Shown here: in pieces, positions 34,901-45,189 of the stretch
Position numbering within the stretch: position 1 is the stretch's first letter
Layout: the number at the start of each line of letters is the position of its first letter
NCBI GenBank assembly: GCA_025769875.1
Contig: JAGFNK010000005.1
Coordinates: 186,001-250,000 of the forward strand
Length of the DNA: 64,000 bases
Source: Russula earlei
Lineage: Eukaryota; Basidiomycota; Agaricomycetes; Russulales; Russulaceae
Direction of reading: 5' to 3'
Notes under the pieces: generated by a model
Database searches by the model: none
Told to the model about the DNA's origin: nothing
What the model saw: the letters and a program-made list of their open reading frames with translations, nothing else
Program-made: the position numbers and the translations under genes

Positions 34901-37378
34901 CTGTAAAGGACCTTCGCCGCGCAGAGTAAAAGGAGGATATGTGTGGCCCGAGGGAGCATTATCAGAAAGTCGGGCCCTAAGAGTAGGTTGACTCTGGGTA
35001 GATTCGCTCGCTTGGCTGGCACCCGGGACGTCCGACGGCGGAGGTGGGAGGGCAATAGGAACAAATGACGAACTATCACGTTTCTCAACGTGAGTGAAAT
35101 CCTCATGTTCATCCGGCTGACCGGGAAAAGTCACGGCCCGACCGAGAGGGAGTTCTTGGAAAGGACGTAGGAGGGCTGACAATCGGAATGAAGGGGAGGA
35201 TCTAGAAGTACCTTCAGGGTACGTTGGTACATGTTCCGAAGTTCCAGTGCGAGATGTGGAATTAGATCGGGATACGGTGGTATCAATGAGTTGTTCGGCA
35301 TTTAGAGACTGTTCGGCCTCTGGAACAAAGCGCCGCGTGGATGCAACAGCGTCTCGAATCTGTTCTAATGCCGCCGATATGTCATGGAAATACGTGAAGA
35401 AGTATGAATCAACTGCAAGGTCCTCGCTACCGTCAACCACCTTTACTTCGATGGTCTCACGAAAGTCAAGAGCACTCGATTTATCCACATCTATAATTGT
35501 TGAGTACGGGATCGCTATCTGTACTCGCTGTCAGACACGAGGGGTCGATAAAGACCTGGTGAAGGCACCTTGACGCTGTCCCCCATATTCTGCGCTTTGA
35601 ATATTACCTTTCGGATCGCCTTGACCCATTCTGTCCTACTGGGCACAGAATCTGCAGACAGATAGACGGTCTTCGTATTTGTTCGAAGGCGAATATCCTT
35701 TTCTTGGTAAGGATCACAAGCAATGGTGTATTTCAGATCCACCATACCACGTGGGAAGTAGGGATCCTTGAAATGATAAATTTTAAAGAGGAATCAGAAC
35801 CACTAAGCACTCACTGCAGATGATTGGTACCAAGAAAGGGTATCATTCTTCAGGATAAACCAGTGCTTGATCCAACGCTTCGTCCGCTGTGCCTTCTTAT
35901 ATAACGAACCCGATTTGAGTACTTGATCCTATATAAATAAAGTAATCAAAGGCATAGAACAGGTGACGGCGAGTGATCTGACCTCTCTAGATGGCATGTG
36001 CGCAAAGAAGCAGAGGTAGGAATTCGTCAGGTACATGTAGCCCTGAAGCACTGAGGCATATTGAATCTAATGCATCACAATCCGATCACGGGCAGACCCA
36101 CAAACTGAACGCATCAACCAACACGGCATTTCTGGATGAATAACGGTTAGGAATGTCGTATTAAGTGGGTAGACATAATTTCCACCTGCGATGACCTCGT
36201 TTATTCCGGCGATATCGAATACCTCGGTGAGTTTTTCTGCTAACCGAGCTCGCTTGTTCGGCTTCACAGTTTGTACAGTCGAAATACTTCCCGAATGCTC
36301 TGCGTGATATCGTACATCCAAGTTGGGAGAGACGTGCTCTAGAACAGGCGAGAGTCCAATGGGCCTGTCCTTCTTGCTGGTAACTCTATGGCTAGTTGCA
36401 ATAGTCTTGGGAAGTTCGAAATCATCCACATCTGTATCCTCGTCAGATATCATCGATCTTTGCGACTGTTCCTGGCCCCAAGACAACTCGGCGTTGTCCC
36501 CTGAAGTGTCATTGACTGTAGATAAGTTCAACGATCCCCCGCGACGAGAGCGGGCCACGGGGCGGTAGATCGTATGGATAGAGGATGCCAGAGTCATTGC
36601 TACGGAGTATTACAGCTCGCAAAGGGTTATGGAAGTAGAGTATCGACTCACCATGCTTTCCTTCGTCATCGCTATCTGAGTCTGCTGGACTCATGTCATG
36701 GCTCATAAGCTCATCGTCAATCTCTGGGTCGTCAACCAGTGGAAGTGCTTGTAGTGCTTGTATCAGAGTTTGGGTCCCGGCACGCATCTAGGTCAATAAC
36801 ACGTTAGATATGAGTTGGTGAGGACCCGCTTGAGACCTGCCGAAGTATCACCGTGGAATGTCGGGAGCGAACCTTGGGGGCGCGACTGCGTCGGAGACGA
36901 AGGGCGAATGAATGGTGATTCATCACTCATTCGTCTCTTAGGTCGGGGAGGATTCCGATAGAGAGGTGGACGAGGAGCGGTTGTCGGTCACTGGGGTCGT
37001 AGCACGAGCCCCTAGAACATGCCCTATCTTTTATTGGAGAACGCACGTAACAGGGTAAATGGTGTAGATACCTCCAAGATCGCCAGTACTAGCGGCTTGC
37101 CGTTCTTTGCCTTTACGTCTCTTAGAATCGACGCGCTTGAGGCTGCCGTGCAGGCTAGGGCGTTGAGAACCCCCAGCGAGCTGTAGTTTGGAACCAGCCG
37201 ACTTGCTTCTTCCTAGCTTGTCGGACGTTCGTTCGACGACTCTCCGGACAATGTCCCTAGGAGAGTTTGAAGCCGATTTGATCGGGCTATCATTCTCAGC
37301 CAGACTTGCAGAGCCCTGCGTTGGGTCCTGCAAAAGGGCGTCGACAGGCTTGGATCGTGGGAGAGGAGAAATGGACAT
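31964..37378 (-). CDS. ATG26: UDP-glucose:sterol 3-beta-glucosyltransferase
   Basis: The start ATG 37378-37376 ([19 protein letters not shown]) is the first true ATG. A long basic, Ser-rich N-terminus precedes [20 protein letters not shown], a GRAM-type membrane-binding segment, a PH-like region around 35500-36000, and a second GRAM region near 34300. The catalytic half starts [20 protein letters not shown] and [20 protein letters not shown] (GT28 fold), passes [20 protein letters not shown] and ends with [40 protein letters not shown] and [13 protein letters not shown], the UDP-glucose-binding signature. These proteins glucosylate ergosterol at membranes; in some yeasts they are needed for pexophagy. 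About 5.4 kb with many introns, one of them probably GC-AG (32688-32619). The C-terminal Ser-rich tail ends SSASGSPP. Confidence 0.93.
32619..32688 (-). other. Probable GC-AG intron in ATG26
   Basis: Splicing from gcatgt (32688) to atcag (32619), 70 nt, restores [16 protein letters not shown], the strictly conserved nucleotide-sugar motif. The nearby GT at 32684 gives a wrong frame with every visible acceptor. Confidence 0.6.
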
Positions 37379-37630
37379 TGCTGTCCTGTCGAGGAGACAG
37401 AACCTAGGGTCTGGTGTACAGCTATGTGGCCTATCGGTCAGATCCTCCTCAGAGCCGAATTGCGCTCGCTCGGCGTTGTGCTTAACGATCAACTGACTGC
37501 TGAGGAATTTGAGTTCCGATCACGTGTTGTACTAGGAAACGTGTTGAGTGCGTGCACGTCCACCTAATACCAGGCTCGCCGTCGCCTGTCCATCTAATCC
37601 TCTCCCCTCTCCGCTCTCCCCATATCCTCT
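37379..37630. promoter_or_regulatory. Shared divergent promoter, ATG26 / SUR7-PalI
   Basis: A 252 bp gap lies between opposite-facing start codons. The right part is C/T-rich on the plus strand, in front of the SUR7/PalI gene. Confidence 0.5.
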
Positions 37631-38746
37631 ATGTTCCGCCAGCAATACAAACTAAGGGGCGAGATATGCATAGGGATTGCCACCCTGTTTTCGTTCGTAT
37701 TCTCCGCGTTTCCCGACGACAAACACTAACTCGGACCCCGTGCCAGCTTTGCCGCGGTCATGCTTCTCATCTTTGTACACGTCGGTTTTCCCGTTTACAG
37801 CCTCAGCGTTCTTTTGCGTCCTCTTATTTTCTCTTAAGATTGGCCAAATTAACACTTCCTCCGTTCCTCGCGGAATAGCGATGGTATGTTATATTTGCGG
37901 TTCTCGGCTCTAAACATAAACAAATTTACTGTCCAGGCAGAAGTGAATGTGTCACAATATGGGTGCGCTTCCTGACTCAAGTCGATCTATGAGCCATCAC
38001 TCAGTCCCACCTTAGGCAAACATTAGAAAAGGGACTGGGCGATCCCATTACCGGCTTATATGCAACCAATGCGAGTGCACCCCTACAGTCGGAGACCGGG
38101 CTTCGTCAAGTGTACAAGTTTGGGCTCTATTCTTACTGTGGATATCTCAACGGCACTGCTGGTACATGTACGAACACCACGTTGAACAACGAGTATCAGC
38201 CCTATAACACTCTCCTTGCTGATATGTCTCTAAACTACTCGGCGTTAACGATTTTTATCATAAACGGGACGTCCTCATTTCAAAGCCAATCTATAGGAAG
38301 TCACACCCGCTCCGCCTCTTATCTCATCCTCATTGGGACAATTTGCGCATTTTTGGCATTCGTGATGTGCGCTGATTATACTCGTTCCTGTCCGTAGACA
38401 TTGCTAATAACTGCTCTCTCAGTGGCGTTTTCAAGCACACGCTAGCTTTCCTTTCCTCTGCATGCCTGGCTATCCTTGCAACTGTGTTTATCTTGACAGC
38501 TGCCTCGCTCTGGACGTCTGCCATCAACACGTCAGAGTCTGTGAATGGGCTTATTCTAAACACAACAAATATTCCATTAGGGATTACGGTCTCAAGTGGC
38601 TCAGGCTTGTCTCTCCTGTGGGCGGCCGTCGGCTGTTTGTTTGCATCCCTCGTCCCATACCTAATCAGGTCCGGTTCTACCCGCTGTCCCGGACGTATCA
38701 AACGACTTACGCGATTTTTAACAGCTGCTGCACCTTCCGAGGTTAG
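37631..38746 (+). CDS. SUR7/PalI-family membrane protein
   Basis: The start is ATG 37631 (MFRQQYKLRGEICIGIATLF); the intron after LFSF joins to AAVMLLIFVH and the next to IGQINTSSVPRGIAM. Later exons give GDPITGLYATNASAPLQSET, GLRQVYKFGLYSYCGYLNG with the family Cys motif, HTRSASYLILIGTICAFLAF, LAFLSSACLAILATVFILTA, SGSGLSLLWAAVGCLFASLV, and the terminal SCCTFRG. Four membrane helices with a Cys-containing extracellular loop are the SUR7/PalI plan. SUR7 marks eisosomes at the plasma membrane; PalI takes part in ambient pH sensing through the Rim/Pal pathway. Which of the two roles applies cannot be told. Small exons and about five introns. Confidence 0.88.
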
Positions 38747-39557
38747 GCGGTCGTGAAAAGGGTCGCCGGCATCCGTTTTGTCTTCGTTTCGTTTACCCGA
38801 CGATGGAATTTTTTGATATTACCTGACATATGAGAGGTGTTTGAAGCTGACGTGTGCTTTGGACGTTATGGCTATCAGATACACGATATTTTACCCGATC
38901 CTAGATGGATGGATGTATGAGTTGTAACGTATATGTATCAATACCACCCGCGCCATGCCAGGTTATGCGTCTCGAACTAGGAGGCGCTACTGCTGGCTGC
39001 GGATTAGAAACCTCGCGAAACGTTCTGCACTATCATTTATTTTGATTGACGCGCAACTTGACAGCAGTGCGCCGGCTGCGGCGCCGGAGCCGGGAACCAA
39101 CCTCGGCTTTTGAACATCAAGGATGATGGTATCTATTCTGGTGTGTAGGGAATGTGCTTTCTCATCAACTCGCTGGAACCACAAGGCGATCTTATCCTCA
39201 TACAATTCGGGCAGAAGTGACGATCGAGTGGAACCATGTCATGCAGTGCCCACAGCGTCGGGTATCGGCAACAAGTTACAGAATAGGGGGATGAGAGGCC
39301 GGTGGCCGCCGGAAAGAGAACAGCGATCAGGTCGGTCTGTCGGGAATGGCCGTGTGGGAAGGGCACAGGTCTTTGTGAGTTGGTCACAGTGGCTGATTGC
39401 GCAGCAGCTCGCACCTCCCTCTCCCTCTTTTCTTTTCACTCACACTCCAACAACTCCACTCATCTCTCCCTCATCTCCATCCACTTGCCGATTTCCACTC
39501 TCTCCCCTCACCTCCGTCCAAAACTGCGGCTTGTCACATACTTATAACAACTCAGCC
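38747..39557. other. Intergenic region upstream of the C2H2 factor
   Basis: About 810 bp without a supported gene. The last 150 bp (about 39410-39550) form a strongly pyrimidine-rich plus-strand leader in front of the zinc-finger gene. The remainder shows nothing recognisable; the frame open upstream of 39558 has no ATG-anchored homology. Confidence 0.5.
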
Positions 39558-40560
39558 ATGTCTTCTTCCGAAACCGATTACTTGTTGTCGCTCTTCAATA
39601 CCAAGGCGGAATTGCCTTTCTTCGCCCCACTCCCTCAAGTTGACGCTCCCCCTCCCGATACATTCGACACCGAGTTCGAGGGATTTGAATTCGAAGGGAC
39701 CGTCCAACTGCCCACATTCGAAGATCCATTCTCGACTTTCCGTGGCAACACCCCCGTCTTCACTTCACCCTCCGTATTCACCCACTCAACAGAGTCCAAT
39801 CACGACCTGACCGCTTCGGAATACTCATACGGATACCCTGCCTCTAATTATTCCATGCCCCTTGACCTCGCTTTTCACAACGTGAGAGTCAGCTCAGAGT
39901 ACGGTGGCGTGGATCCGCTGCATGACTCCATGTACCCATCCACGTTTAACGACTTGCCTTCTTTTGGCCCGCTCCCTTCTCCTTCTCCTTCGCCGCCTCT
40001 CCGTTTGGCCAGGGCTCAGTCTGACTATGGGCCCTCTAACTCTCGTCAGCCCCACTTCGGCATATCTCCCGACAACCTCTCTCTCCCTCGCCAGCAACCG
40101 CCACCTTCTACTGTTCCTGCCGTCCTCCCTGTCCAGGCGTCGGACAAACAGACCCACACAGGACCTGGTGGTAGAGCACACCAATGTCCCAACTGCAATC
40201 GTGGTAAGGCATTTTCATTCAAGACATGCTTTCGCCGTCTTAGTCTTCTTGCTAGCTTTTGCGCGTGCGTTCAACTTGAAAACGCATTTGGACACCCATA
40301 ATCCAGAGAGAGTGAAACAGTATGTGTGTCCCCACACTGGTTGTAAACGGCCCTTCAGCCGCAAGCATGACCTCCAACGTCACCGGACTGCTATACATCG
40401 AGATCAGGCATCATCGTCCTCCGTTTATTCGGATTCATCTCGGATCTCGAAGCCCGCCGTCGGGGTTACTACAGGAAGTAGGGTTTGGTGTGACAAGTGT
40501 GGTAAGAGCCGCGTCGGGCGCGAGTGCGAGGGAGGATGTGATTGCAACGACGTTAAGTAA
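39558..40560 (+). CDS. C2H2 zinc-finger transcription factor
   Basis: The start MSSSETDYLLSLFNTKAELP at 39558 opens an acidic, aromatic and Pro/Ser-rich region of about 200 residues, the look of an activation domain (FEGFEFEGTVQLPTFEDPF). After an intron beginning at about 40203 come two fingers. The first is CPNCNRAFARAFNLKTHLDT plus H (CX2C...HX3H); the second, CPHTGCKRPFSRKHDLQRHR, closes with TAIH (CX4C...HX4H). A basic-poor linker leads to a Cys-rich C-terminus, CDKCGKSRVGRECEGGCDC. Tandem fingers near the C-terminus with an acidic N-terminus suggest a sequence-specific nuclear activator. The target genes are unknown. The retained-intron reading ends prematurely, which supports splicing. 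Confidence 0.9.
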
Positions 40561-41079
40561 AGTTGGTTGCTGCGGAGTTACATTGTGTAAGTCTCAATAC
40601 ATACATTCTCCTTATGGTAATAGCTAATGATAACGCTCCCATCTTGCCTTCAGCGCATGAATTGCCTTGACCCAACCTTTGCGGCGCTTCCTGCCGCTTG
40701 AAACTGGTTGCCATACTCTCTGTTTCTGGGAGATAACAACCGCTTTAGGTTGTAACTCGCATCACGTTAACATTGACGTTACCTAGCGTCGTGTCCACCA
40801 TGCCGACCATTATTTCAAAGGACTGACGGATGCAACACATGTACTCCTCTCCTTTCTCTCCTTGGTTCAGACTCCTGTCGTCGTGTTTTCGCTATACGCA
40901 ACGTGCAATGTCTAATACGTTGATCCCTTGTTTGTGCCCTGTAGAAATCGAGTTTACTATTTAAACCCCTTTTGAAGGATGACGAAGCGGATGAGATCAT
41001 TGCAACCAAACATTGAAATTCAACATTTGCTTCCTTCCTCCTGTATATAACGCCGGTACGATGGATCGCCTTCATCCCC
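40561..41079. other. Intergenic region, catalase promoter
   Basis: About 520 bp. A TATATAA element at 41044-41050 lies 30 bp before the catalase ATG at 41080. An extra ATG at 41061 is out of frame with catalase. No gene was recognised. Confidence 0.5.
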
Positions 41080-43607
41080 ATGGCTTCCTCTGCGAAAACC
41101 ACAGGCCCCACCAAAACGGGATCAGCGAAAGCAACGGATATAGGACGTGATGTAGTCGACCCTACTCGAAATTACCTGACATCCGACCAGGGTGTAAAAA
41201 TCTCAGACACCGACCACTGGTGAGTGACTAGAATTTACAAGTACAGCAAGTTGGCTTCATCCAGGATATATAGGTTAAAAATATCAGATGGCACCCATGT
41301 TGGACCACAACTTTTGGAAGATCAACTGGCGCGTGAGAAGCTCACGCACTTTGATCATGAGCGCATCCCAGAGCGTGTTGTGCACGCTCGAGGGACAGGA
41401 GCATATGGCTATTTTAAAGTTCACGATGATCGGGCAGCAGCCAAATACACCTATGCTCCCGTCTTGACCGATCCTTCACGTAAGACCCCTGTCTTCGTAC
41501 GCTTTAGCACAGTGCAAGGTTCTCGTGGTAGTGCAGTACGTTCCACATTTCCCAACCTTTCTCTTCGCTTACTCGATATCTCCTTCCTCAGGATACCGTT
41601 CGAGACGTTCGCGGCTTTGCCACTAAGTTTTACACGGAAGAGGGGAACTGGGACCTCGTCGGAAATGATATTCCTGTTTTTTTCATACAGGACTCGGTCA
41701 AGTTTCCTGACTTTGTTCACGCCGTGAAGCCCGAACCGCATAACGAGGTGCCGCAAGGCCAAAGTGCACACAACAACTTTTGGGACTTCGTGGGCTTGCA
41801 GCCGGAATGTAAAGTGACCTCCTCTGTATAAACCCCTCTCATTTCGTTTACCGACTATCGCAACCAGCCGCGCACATGGTGATGTGGGTAATGTCCGACA
41901 GGGGGATCCCGCGGTCGTTCAGAATGATGCAGGGCTTCGGTGTTAACACATATACTCTCCATAAACTGGGGGGTGAGCAGTTCTTTGTCAAATTCCACTG
42001 GATCCCCGAACTGGGGGTTCATAGCCTCGTTTGGGACGAAGCTCTCAAGATTTCCGGCCAAGATCCGGGTGAGTTTCAATTCCCGACTTGCTCTTGGCAG
42101 GCCCTCACATCTGGCCAGATTTCCACCGAAAAGACTTGTACGAGGCCATAGAAAATGGTGCTTTTCCAAAATGGAAGTTCTGCATTCAAGTCATTCCGTC
42201 TTCGAAGGAACACGACTTCGATTTTGACATCCTTGACGCTACCAAATTATGGCCTGAAGAACTCGTGCCCCCTTGAAGAAATCGGCGAGCTGGTTCTGGA
42301 TCGTAAGCCGCAGGAATTTTTCCCAGAAGTCGAAGCAGGTCGCGTTTTGTACCGCCAATGTCGTTCCGGGTATCGGCTTCAGCGATGATCCGCTTCTGCA
42401 AGGCCGTAACTTTTCGTACTTCGACACCTCAAGTATCCCGTCTGGGCGTAAACTGGCAAGAGGTTGGTTGATCAGGGTGCACTTGTGATAGCTGTGATTG
42501 CTCATCGACCGACAGCTTCCCGTCAATCGACCAGTTTGCCCGGTTCTCAACCATCAGCGTGACGGACAGATGAGACACCGTATCACCGCAGGCAACATAA
42601 ACTACTGGCCTAATCGAAAGGAGGTCTTCCGACCAGTTCTGCCGCAAATGGGTGGATACTACACGTAAGTCGAAGCCAATATCGATTATGGTGGACTAAC
42701 CCCGTTGTAGGTACCCTTCAAAGGTTCAAGGTATAAGGGAGCGTGCTCGCGGGCAGAAATTTCAGGAGCACTGGAACCACGCCCAGCTGTTCTTCAACTC
42801 TTTGGCTCCCTACGAGAAGAAACATCTTATCGACGGCCATCTCATTTGAGCTCGATCACTGCGATGATCCTGTTGTGTATGAAACGTACACGAAGGTTCT
42901 CAATTGCATCGACTTTGAGCTCGCAAAGAAAGTAGCATCGAACATCGGCAGCACCATCCCCGATAAGCCCGGAAGGGAAAATCATGGAAAAAGTAGCAAA
43001 CCCCTCTCGCAATTGTACTACTTTCCCAAGGATCCTACCGTTGTTGAACGGCGCATTGCTATCCTTGTCGCAGATGGCTTCAATTTTGATGAGGTACAGG
43101 CTATGCGTAATGCTCTCTCGAGCGCGAAGGCCAGGACCTTCATAATTGGTCCACATCGTGGCGAAATCCGTTCCTCTGAAGGTGCAAAGAAATGCATTAA
43201 AGCTGACCATCACTTTGAAGGGCAGCACTCGACCCTTTTCGATGCTCTATACATTCCCTTCTGGAAGCCATATCCGTCATCTGGCTAAGAATGGGAGGGT
43301 TATCCAATATGTCAGGGAGTCTTTTGGTCACTGCAAAGCGATCGCCGCTTCAGGCCTTGCTATTGGGTTTCTGCGGGATACTGTCGATCTTCCTGGGGTC
43401 GAGTTTCAGCATGAAGACAGTGCAGATGTTAAAACTTCTTATGGGGTCGTGACCACTGGTAAACTTGACGTCAAGTCCGCTATGACGGGTACGTTGCGCA
43501 TTAAGCAAGACTCGAAGGACTTTATGGCGGAGTTTGGCTATGTGATAAGCCGCCACCGCTGCTATGACAGGGAAATGGATGGCTTGACGTCTCGGGTTGC
43601 CTACTGA
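41080..43607 (+). CDS. Large-subunit catalase with C-terminal DJ-1/GATase-like domain; frame broken five times
   Basis: The start [20 protein letters not shown] at 41080 fits. Exons show [20 protein letters not shown] (catalytic His), [40 protein letters not shown] (catalytic Asn), [40 protein letters not shown], and the haem-ligand segment [21 protein letters not shown]-terminal flavodoxin-like domain ([20 protein letters not shown]) marks the large-subunit clade, which is tetrameric, haem-dependent and H2O2-dismutating. Five single extra bases are needed to explain the frame: near 42268-42272, 42333-42336, 42428-42430, 42835-42836 and 43255-43260. Each restores the family sequence when one base is skipped. 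Neighbouring genes read cleanly, so this is either a decaying gene or a locally poor consensus. Confidence 0.92.
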
Positions 43608-43747
43608 ATGAAGGTCAAAAAGGGTGCATAACGTTGACTGTAGTGAATGAGTCGCTCTGTACAAAATGTGAACAATGTATTGTATGGTGTTCGATTATTA
43701 CAAGCATTACTGTGATCTTACGGTGATAAGCGGCCCGGACCCAACTC

Positions 43748-45029
43748 ATGGACTTGATGACCGACTTGCACCCTCAAGATGACTATTCCCATCGGTTTTT
43801 CATTTGGCACGAATGGATACAGGTTAGGTGTACAGAAGCCACGTCTTTCCTGGCCTTGATTTGCTGAGCATGACAGGCGAACGGCCCTTTGACGGCAGAG
43901 AATGTGTTTGATTACTTCGCGAGCTCCATGTTCTACGATAAACAGAGTAACAACCAGGTACTACGTATGCAAACAATGCATACAGGCATGCCTATAAGCA
44001 ACGAAGCGGAGGAGCTCAAGTGAGTGGATATAGCAGCGCATAAGATCAATCCGATGTCACTGTACCAGACGTTTCACCGGCGTTGAGTTTGCCGTCGTAC
44101 ATGCTCAGCCGCCATCTCTATTCGTTATCCACAAGCGAGAGCGTCTGTCTCCAGATGAGAGTGAGTTGCGATAAACCCCGACTTGGTGGAGAGTCTGACG
44201 TCTCGATTTCTATAGCTCGGCCTTTGCAAGCCTATTTCATCATAAACAATAGGATATACCAATCCCCGGACATGTACACCGTGTTATCCAACAGACTGGC
44301 AAGCCTTTCATCTCAATTTCGAAATAAAAATAAAAAATTGAAAATGACGCTGACGCCAAAACGGCGCGCCGGATGTTCCCCCCCCCCCCCCCCCATAGTT
44401 AACGTCGCTTTACTCCCTGGAATCGTCCCTGGACATCCTGCGCAAGTACAAGCCCGATTACACCCCGCGGACCGGGTTCGCGTGGCCCATCACGGACGCG
44501 ACGGTGGGAAAGACCGGCTCGGGCGAGACGACGACGACGACGACGACGACGGGCAAAAAGCAGACGGAGGACCCCATCGCGGCGGCGGCCGCCGGCGGGA
44601 CGTCGTCCCTTCCGGACGCGGACCCCGACCTGATCAAACGATTGGAGAAGGAAAGGGCGCTGACGCACCCCAAGAAGCAGCAGAACACGACGCTCCTCCT
44701 CAACGCCATGCGGACCACGGCGGCGCACCCGTTCCAGACGTTCCACGAGAGGGAGGCCGCCGCCGTCGCCGCCGCCGCTGCCCCGTCGGAGATCGTTCCG
44801 TCGGAGGGGCAGCGAAGTTCCACCACCCCGGCGCCGCCGCCGTTCCCATCGCAGCCTGCGCCGTCTCAGTCGTCCGGTCCGTCCGCATCGCAGGACTCCG
44901 CCAAAGGCGGCGTCGGCATCGTCAAACGAAAGAAGAAGCGTATGTGCTTTTCGCGCGGTCCGTCGCCGCCACCTATGGCTGAACGGCAGCTTCGCAGGAG
45001 CATCTGTCGCCACCCCGGCACCGTCTTGA
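43748..45029 (+). CDS. MED6: Mediator complex subunit MED6
   Basis: The start MDLMTDLHPQDDYSHRFFIW at 43748 continues HEWIQ, then after an intron VFDYFASSMFYDKQSNNQV, LRMQTMHTGMPISNEAEELK, FTGVEFAVVHAQPPSLFVIH and KRERLSPDE. Next come AAYFIINNRIYQSPDMYTVL, SNRLLTSLYSLESSLDILRK and YKPDYTPRTGFAWPI. MED6 is a head-module Mediator subunit that links activators to RNA polymerase II. The intron at 44299-44398 has a GC donor and contains 17 consecutive C. A poly-Thr run (ACG repeat near 44528-44552) precedes a Ser/Pro-rich tail. The last intron (44940) has two acceptors 8 nt apart: 44997 gives KRKKKRASVATPAPS (stop 45029), 44989 gives another tail (stop 45063). The exact C-terminus is therefore open. 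Confidence 0.93.
44299..44398 (+). other. Probable GC-AG intron in MED6
   Basis: Splicing gcaagc (44299) to catag (44398) joins SNRL to LTSLYSLESSLDILRK exactly as in the family. No GT donor nearby preserves this. The intron is 100 nt and contains the C17 run at 44378-44394. Confidence 0.7.
44378..44394. repeat. Homopolymer C17
   Basis: Seventeen consecutive C on the plus strand just before the acceptor of the MED6 intron. The true length may be uncertain because such runs are hard to sequence. Confidence 0.8.
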
Positions 45030-45189
45030 CCCCGATTCCCAATTGCTTAAGACGCGGGGATGAGATCGTGGTGTTTCATTCGTCAGAGTCCATTGACTTT
45101 CTAGCAAAGTCGAACGAGAGGAATGTCGTATTTACGTTGCAGACCGCTACTAATAACATGTATGTTTGTCGGCAAATCGACAACGTCGG

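Noticed and set aside
39123..39557. Upstream extension of the zinc-finger frame
   Set aside because: Open by chance through a pyrimidine-rich leader; the first sensible ATG is 39558.
44083..44982. 299-codon open frame overlapping MED6
   Set aside because: Only its 44219-44298 part is a real MED6 exon; the remainder reads through the GC-AG intron and then a wrong, very Arg/Gly/Pro-rich frame.
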